From: Hemerocallis citrina | Lineage: Eukaryota; Streptophyta; Magnoliopsida; Asparagales; Asphodelaceae | Length of the DNA: 64,000 bases | NCBI GenBank assembly: GCA_017893485.1 | Contig: CM030364.1 | Coordinates: 201,779,292 to 201,843,291, forward strand | Reading direction: 5' to 3' | Shown here: in pieces, positions 58,869-64,000 of the stretch | Layout of the letters: each line of letters begins with the position of its first letter | Position numbering within the stretch: the first letter of the stretch is position 1 | Made by a program: the position numbers and the translations under genes | Notes under the pieces: model-generated | What the model saw: the letters and a program-made list of their open reading frames with translations, nothing else | Databases searched by the model: none | What the model was told of the DNA's origin: nothing

Positions 58869-58876
58869 TATTTATA
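58869..58876 (+). promoter_or_regulatory. TATA box of the UFD1-family gene
   Basis: TATTTATA lies 108 bp before the start codon. Transcription would start near 58900. The leader to 58976 is A/G-rich (repeats of GAAA), as in many plant 5' leaders. Confidence 0.6.
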
Positions 58877-58976
58877 GTTTTATACCACCTCAATTTCTAC
58901 CTCAATTCTAAAGCCAACAAAGAAAGAAAGAACGAAAGAAAGATAGAAAGAAGAGGAACCAAAATCGATCAATTCA

Positions 58977-59159
58977 ATGGATTTCGAGCTCCGATTCGCA
59001 CGTGAGAAGCTCGAGAAGGAACAGAGGGAGCGAAAGGAGAGGGCCAAGGCCAAACTGGAGCGCGAGAAGAAGGCCAAAGCCGAGGCGGCACGCCGCCGCG
59101 AAGCCATCGAAGCAGCGCAGCAAACTAGGAGGATCGACGCTGCAAACGCCCTTCTTAAG
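58977..59159 (+). CDS. UFD1-family protein, exon 1
   Basis: The exon starts at the ATG at 58977 and has 61 codons: MDFELRFAREKLEKEQRERK and a further strongly charged stretch ending ANALLK. The donor is AAG followed by GTCCGT (GT at 59160), phase 0. The segment is rich in Glu, Lys, Arg and Ala and should form one long helix or coiled coil. It matches the start I know for the plant UFD1-family protein with zinc fingers (Arabidopsis At4g15420 type). Base use is GC-rich compared with the surroundings. A longer read-through into the intron gives a stop after about 25 codons, so splicing is needed. No gene symbol is assigned. Confidence 0.88.
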
Positions 59160-59274
59160 GTCCGTACTGTTCTTGAATTTGATCGGATTGGGTTGATTAG
59201 GGCTTACTTTGTTGGATTGGGGTTGAAAGATGGTTAATTTGGTAGTTTACGGTTAGGGTTTGGGGGATTTGTGT

Positions 59275-59305
<31 letters not shown>

Positions 59306-61178
59306 GGGGGGGGGTGTTAGTAAGGAGGTGACTTCTTGGTTGTGGTGGTGGAATGAAGCCTTGTTTAGGTGCAAAGGTAGGACCTTTCGGTGATTCCTAA
59401 AAGATTTTGGTCGGATTGGAGTTTAGATACATGCAATTGTCTTGAATTTGAGGTAAGAAACTGTAGGTAACTTAACTCCAAATATGATGCAAACAGATCA
59501 AAGTTTAGATAACTGTACAAGTCACCTCCGCTAAGTTGGGGTGTGAAGATAGTTTTTACTTTTGAATAAAACAGGAATCCATACATATGTATTTCTTAGG
59601 TTGAAGTGTTTCAAAGATGTGGTGATACTGATCGAAGATAAGAAGAAAGTTGATATAGGAAGGCAAGGAGAAAGAGTCTCAAATAATTTAGATGGTCTCT
59701 TAATAAAGATGAAAACACGACACTCCTCAAGTAGAAAGTGGAATCTGAGATATTTCTTGAATTGTTAAGATATAATAACTTCTATATAGATATCCACAAG
59801 AAGTGAACTGCTTTAGCAGAAGAATTTACAAATCTCTAATTGGTTTATTTTTTACTTTAAGATATCATTAGATTCAAAACATTAAAAAAATGCTTTTGAT
59901 TTGATTGGACTATGATCATGTCAAAGGACAATCTGCCTTGACATTGCTAGTCTCACACTTTAATGTCTATGCAAACACACACCCAAAATGAAGTCCTTAT
60001 TTGTCTTGATTGTGCTATAGTTATTTTCACTCAACCCCGAACTAACTATATCGTGGGAAAAAGAGGGGACAATAGGTTGAAATAAATGAACTGCTTGGGT
60101 TGATGGCACACTCTGAGAATTTTTTAAAACATTTTGATAGTCCGAAATGGTATTTGTAGACATACGAGGAAGAATTTGAATAAAAAACAATCCAGCTGCA
60201 TGATGCGTCATTGTTCGTGGGAAAGCATGAATTGATTTCGCCATTAGGAAAATATCTCTCATTTTCTTTCTATTATGCTGATAATTAGTGTTTCCATTTT
60301 CTACATTGTGGGTTCACAAAACCATCTTAGAATTGAGATATCTGTCACATTTCGAAGTAAATAGCTTTAGTAGGATGTTAACTTCTAGTTAGGCACAGTT
60401 CAAAAGCTACTTAACCTAGTTGCAAGATGAATTTATGACTGAACTGTTGATCTTTCCATACATAATCAAATAGTGACTACAAGTAACATAACATTAGATC
60501 AGATTTCAGAATTCGGTGGACTGTGAATTAGTAATTTTGGATGTTACCAGCCACAAGAGTCTAAAATAACGGGGATGCTTGTTTATTCATTTAACTTTAG
60601 TTTAAATATAAATGCAGGTTCATGTTCGTTTTTTATACTGAATTCAACCATGTTTCTTTCCCTTATTATTTAGCCTTATTCTCTATTTATTATCTTTCGG
60701 GATTGTAAGTTTATTTGGGCCCTTTGGCTTAATCATCTTGTTAGATGTCTAGACTTATTCATGGTTTAGAGAATTTAGAGGTTTGACCCTTGGTTTAATA
60801 AGCTTCCACTGCATAACTGGGAAATGTATATAATTGTATCTTCTAATGGTCATCAATTTTCTTGACTCGTGCTCATTGTTACTATGGCTAGAAATTTGCA
60901 TATTTTTCATAATGATTTTCCATTAGGTTGACATCTTGTTGAAATTCCACAATTCATTTGTGGAGATCTTTTCACCTTATGTTGGGTTTCATAGCTGATA
61001 AGGAAAAGGCTTAGCTGATTCTTATATATTTCTCGCATAGTTGATTTCATACTCTGATTCTGTATAGAGATGTTCATCTATCTGGTAGAATTTCAATACC
61101 TGGAAGACAGAATTTCAGTACTTGGAAGATGCATTATATGACCCTAAATAATTGACAGTTAGCATGTACATTCTGCAG
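59160..61178 (+). other. Intron 1 of the UFD1-family gene
   Basis: This 2,019-bp intron is AT-rich, with donor GTCCGT and acceptor TACATTCTGCAG. Close to its start lies a (GT)n tract (59271-59289) followed by a G26 run (59289-59314). I see no transposon domain or RNA gene in it. The open frames near 59365-59768 and 59960-60262 show no motif. Confidence 0.85.
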
Positions 61179-62477
61179 GCTGAACAACTAATGGAAGAAA
61201 GCATGTTTCTTGGAAAAGGAGTCATGTTTTGTCGAACTCTTGAAGCTGTACCCTATGATGGCTATGGAGATAAGGTCAAATTGCCACCTTCCTGCTTCAC
61301 TGAATTATCCGATCAAGGAGCATTAGATAAAGGTCCAATGTACTTCAAGCTATCAAGAATTGATAGGAGTGTTCCTCCTGAATCTGATCTCACTTTAGAA
61401 CAAGAACCTGGAACAACACATTCAGGAGTTCTTGAGTTTACGGCAAAAGAAGGCTCTGTCGAACTACCACCACATGTGTGGGCTAACCTATTCTCTGATG
61501 AAAGGATCGAAGTTCCTTTAATTGAAGTTCGCTACGTTAGCTTGCCTAAAGGAACTTATGCAAAACTACAACCTGAAGTGATGGGTTTCTCCGACATTCC
61601 AAATCACAAGGCCGTGCTAGAAACAGCTCTCCGCAATCATGCAACCCTTTCACAAGGTGATGTCATCACAGTCAGCTATGGAGAGTTGTCATACAAGCTG
61701 AGGGTCCTCGAGCTAAAACCATCCACCAGTGTTTCTGTGCTTGAAACAGACATTGAAGTTGATATAGAGGGGTCGGATTCTTTACTGGACAGTAACAAGT
61801 CTCAACACGTGCTCATTCCCCTTGTTCTTGGAAAATCGGAATCAGGAACTGTTGAGGAGGGAATGTTTAACTATTACAAGTTTACCATTGAAGATACCAT
61901 CAGTGAGATAATTGCTTCTGGGTCTGTGAATATTGAGGTGAAGATTGAGGCAGAGACGAGTGACAGCGACACTGATATTTATGTATCAAGACACCCGTTA
62001 GTTTTTCCAACTCAACACCGTCATGAATGGTCTTCACATGAGATGGGTTCAAAGTTTTTGATAATTGACCTAAATGACCCTACTCTCTTTGCCGGTACCT
62101 ACAGTATTGGAGTCTTTGGTTACAAGGGTTTGTCAAGATATCACATTTCTGTGTCTCTCAAGGATAACAATACTCAAAGGGTGGGTGAAAATGCTACGAC
62201 TTTGGCACCAGCAGTGGATTCTGTACAATGTAGTAACTGCAGGCATTTCATATCTAGGTCGAGTACTATGATTCATGAAGCCTACTGTTTTAGGCATAAT
62301 GTCGTTTGCCGACATGATGGTTGTGGAGTTGTTCTCAGAAAGGAGGAAGCAGGGAATCATGCACATTGTTGCAAATGTGGCAAGGCCTTTCAGCAAGGAG
62401 AGATTGAGAAACACATCAAGGTCTTCCATGAACCAATACATTGCCCATGTGGAGTGGTCCTTGAGAAGGAAGAAATG
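61179..62477 (+). CDS. UFD1-family protein, exon 2 (UFD1 fold, second beta domain, zinc fingers)
   Basis: The exon has 433 codons (residues 62-494), phase 0 at both ends, with donor ATG followed by GTGAGT (GT at 62478). Residues about 77-245 are the UFD1 fold: RTLEAVPYDGYGDKVKLPPS, LSDQGALDKGPMYFKL, VELPPHVWANLF and LPKGTYAKLQPEVMGF. In its yeast and animal relatives this double-psi barrel binds ubiquitin and works with the Cdc48/p97 ATPase. Residues about 271-395 form a second beta-rich domain (FNYYKFTIEDTISEI, FAGTYSIGVFGYKG), similar to PPC-type folds. Residues 410-494 hold TRAF-type zinc fingers (CSNCRHFI, CRHDGCGVVL, CCKCGKAF, CPCGVVLEKEEM). The frame is open throughout. The last zinc-finger exon or exons are expected beyond the window. 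The exact substrate is unknown. Confidence 0.9.
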
Positions 62478-62743
62478 GTGAGTCTAGTTGTATTTCTGTA
62501 AGTTGCTCTAATTTGGTATTCAGTCCTGCTAGTTTAGAGAAAATTATAAACAAAATCCTAAAATCCAAACAATTCAAATTACTAAACTCGTCTATACTTA
62601 CATGCTGACTAATTTTTATTGTCCAAAATTCGCTAAGATACCCTAACAAACCAATACTTCCGGAATCGCGCTAAAAAAACAAAAAAACAAAAAAAAAAAA
62701 ACAAAAAAAAACAAAGGAATAAACCTTGCACCCACACACCACC

Positions 62744-63720
62744 AGGGCCAGCCCCCTAGTGGAGGCAGGTGGAGGCAGGAGAGGCGGCCGCCTCGAGTCC
62801 CCAAATTTTTTCCAATTTTAGGGGCTCCCAATTTTTTTTCCTTATACATGTGGTTACATATTTTATGTTGCAGAATCTACCAACAACTCGTAATGCTAAT
62901 AGCGGAAACACACCACAAATAATAGAAATCTCCCAAGAAATAGATGAACCAAGAATAAGCCATCACGATATATACAAGATCTCACAAGAACGCAATCATT
63001 ATGCAGAGATAATCAATACCTTATTCCCCAAGAAATACAAAGATTACGAAGAGATTACAACTCCTATTCTCTTTCTCTCTCACCTTTGAAACTCGGCACA
63101 ATTCCCTCTTCAAGTTGAACAATGATAACGGCTCACCTCTTGTTCTCATCGATACAAATTCTAGACAGTCATATATATTGCCTATAAGTAAACCCTAAAA
63201 GATAAACATAAATTCAGCTTATTGGGCCTGAATCCCGTCAGCCCAAATAACACAACGCCGCTGACAGTCGACCGCACACCCAGTCGGTTGACCGCAACGT
63301 GTCGAGTCCACTCCTGAAGCCCTGGTCAGTCGACTGTCGCGCTCTTTTGAACCTTGTACACTTGAAGATACCTTACAGCCTAGTTGCGGTTGGGTAGACG
63401 GTCGACTGCACCCCAGGACAGTCGACCGCAACTCCTCTAGCTGCACTTCTTCTAGTTGTTGCCTTCTCTTGCTGTCTTCATCTTCTCCTCTTCTTCTCCA
63501 ACTTCAAGTACTCCGTGTCTACGTGTATTTGAGGCCACAATCCTAACATTTATGCGTAAAGTTAAATTCCAATTTTTATAATTGTTTTTAGGGGCCCCAA
63601 ATTTAATTATTTGGGCCTTTATATTTTTTAATTACTTAGGCTGGTGCTTGATTGATTTTAATATATTTGGGCCTTTTGTAGGCTTTTTGTTGATTTATTG
63701 ATTAAATTCTCTTTCAAAAT
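62744..63720. mobile_element. hAT-like element, split by a solo LTR
   Basis: It starts at or near CAGGGCCAGCCCC, followed by GGCGGCCGCC and repeated 'AATTTT-AGGGGC-CCCAA' blocks on both sides of the LTR (62800-62840 and 63580-63620). This looks like a common plant hAT repeat style. The right end and an 8-bp duplication were not found. The limit 63720 is approximate. Confidence 0.45.
62866..63548 (-). mobile_element. 683-bp copia-type solo LTR
   Basis: The plus strand begins TGTTGCAGAATC and ends AATCCTAACA. On the minus strand it reads from TGTTAGGATTGTGG. A GTCGAC cluster lies at 63260-63440. A TATA-like ATATATAT (minus strand, about 63170) follows in sense. Flanks are TTTTA and TTTAT, an imperfect duplication. 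Open frames in it are not coding. Confidence 0.65.
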
Positions 63721-63741
63721 CTCCATTATACTTCAACACTT

Positions 63742-63766
63742 CAATATATATATATATATATATATA
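63742..63766. repeat. (TA)n microsatellite
   Basis: Twelve or so uninterrupted TA units. Confidence 0.95.
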
Positions 63767-63794
63767 GAAAAATATTTCATTGTGCATAGCATTG

Positions 63795-64000
63795 GTATCG
63801 GGTCGGGTCAGGTCGAGTGGGTCCTTCACTACCCGGACCAGGACCCGGACCCGGTCCCCTACGGGTCCAAAAATTAGACCCGGATCCGAACCTGTGAGGA
63901 TCGGATCCGGTTTCGAGTCTGGGTCCTATTAAAATATTCCTACCCGTTCGGGTAGGAGCGGGAGTGTGAGCGGCGGGTGGAGGATTTAGAATAGAGAAGA
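63795..64000. repeat. GC-rich dispersed-type repeat with GGGTC/GACCC units
   Basis: Alternating GGGTCGGGTCAGG and ACCCGGACC-type units form imperfect inverted repeats. This style is seen at the ends of some plant DNA transposons. It runs off the window, so it cannot be classified. Confidence 0.35.

Larger units (their letters stand above)
62478..64000 (+). other. Intron 2 of the UFD1-family gene, running off the window
   Basis: It starts with GTGAGTCTAG. I cannot find the expected continuation of the zinc-finger coding sequence up to base 64000, so the intron is at least 1.5 kb. It contains the hAT-like element from 62744, the solo LTR 62866-63548, a (TA)n tract at 63742-63766 and a GGGTCGGGTC-type repeat near 63795-64000. 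Confidence 0.7.

Noticed and set aside
59960..60262. 100-codon minus-strand frame in intron 1
   Set aside because: No motif, antisense in an intron, composition as surroundings.
62478..64000. Search for the last exon of the UFD1-family gene
   Set aside because: No open frame continues the zinc-finger pattern. The frame at 62769-63089 starts in the hAT-like element and runs into the solo LTR.

Overview
This is plant nuclear DNA, probably from a eudicot with a large, repeat-rich genome. I see no rRNA, tRNA, CRISPR array or bacterial-type operon, and I cannot name the species. About 53 kb is one nest of LTR retrotransposons. The rest holds a LINE inside an LTR-like sequence and, at the right end, the first two coding exons of one ordinary host gene.

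Layout of the nest. The outermost host is element D, a Tat-type Ty3/gypsy element on the minus strand. Its 5' LTR is at 52164-52727, its gag and part of its protease at about 50165-52160, and the rest of its pol at about 27780-31435. Its 3' tail (25441-27780) has 58-bp tandem repeats, an antisense ORF remnant and a 460-bp solo LTR. Element C (31436-50164, plus strand, chromovirus type) sits in D's protease with a perfect GTTTT target duplication. C itself carries a 3.7-kb solo LTR in its 5' LTR, a 2.6-kb hAT-like DNA element in its protease and a 1.27-kb copia-type solo LTR in its integrase. Element A (about 2615 to 25440, minus strand) appears to sit in D's 3' tail. A's LTR in turn seems to be split by a complex of family B: three LTRs and two internal regions in tandem (about 6550-24713, minus strand). 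Another B-like LTR (1-2614) interrupts A on the left.

The most interesting signal is in family B. Both internal copies carry two short intron-like segments at identical positions: 85 nt inside gag, and 127 nt between the zinc-knuckle region and the protease. Neither length is a multiple of three, both have splice-like ends, and removing them joins the reading frames. Element C also has a consensus splice donor in its LTR and a strong acceptor 11 nt before the gag ATG, which suggests a spliced leader.

Right side. An LTR-like segment (about 53150-58536) is split by a 5'-truncated L1-type LINE (53575-58371) with a 15-bp target duplication. The LINE's ORF2 is full length except for two amber codons. 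A small poly(T) insertion follows. The host gene begins at about 58905. It encodes a UFD1-family protein with a charged N-terminal helix, a UFD1 fold, a second beta-rich domain and TRAF-type zinc fingers. Exons are at 58977-59159 and 61179-62477. Intron 2 runs to the window edge and holds a hAT-like element and a copia-type solo LTR, so the last exon or exons lie outside.

The retrotransposon genes are nearly all broken by stops, frameshifts or deletions. The host gene is the only coding sequence in the window that looks intact and functional.
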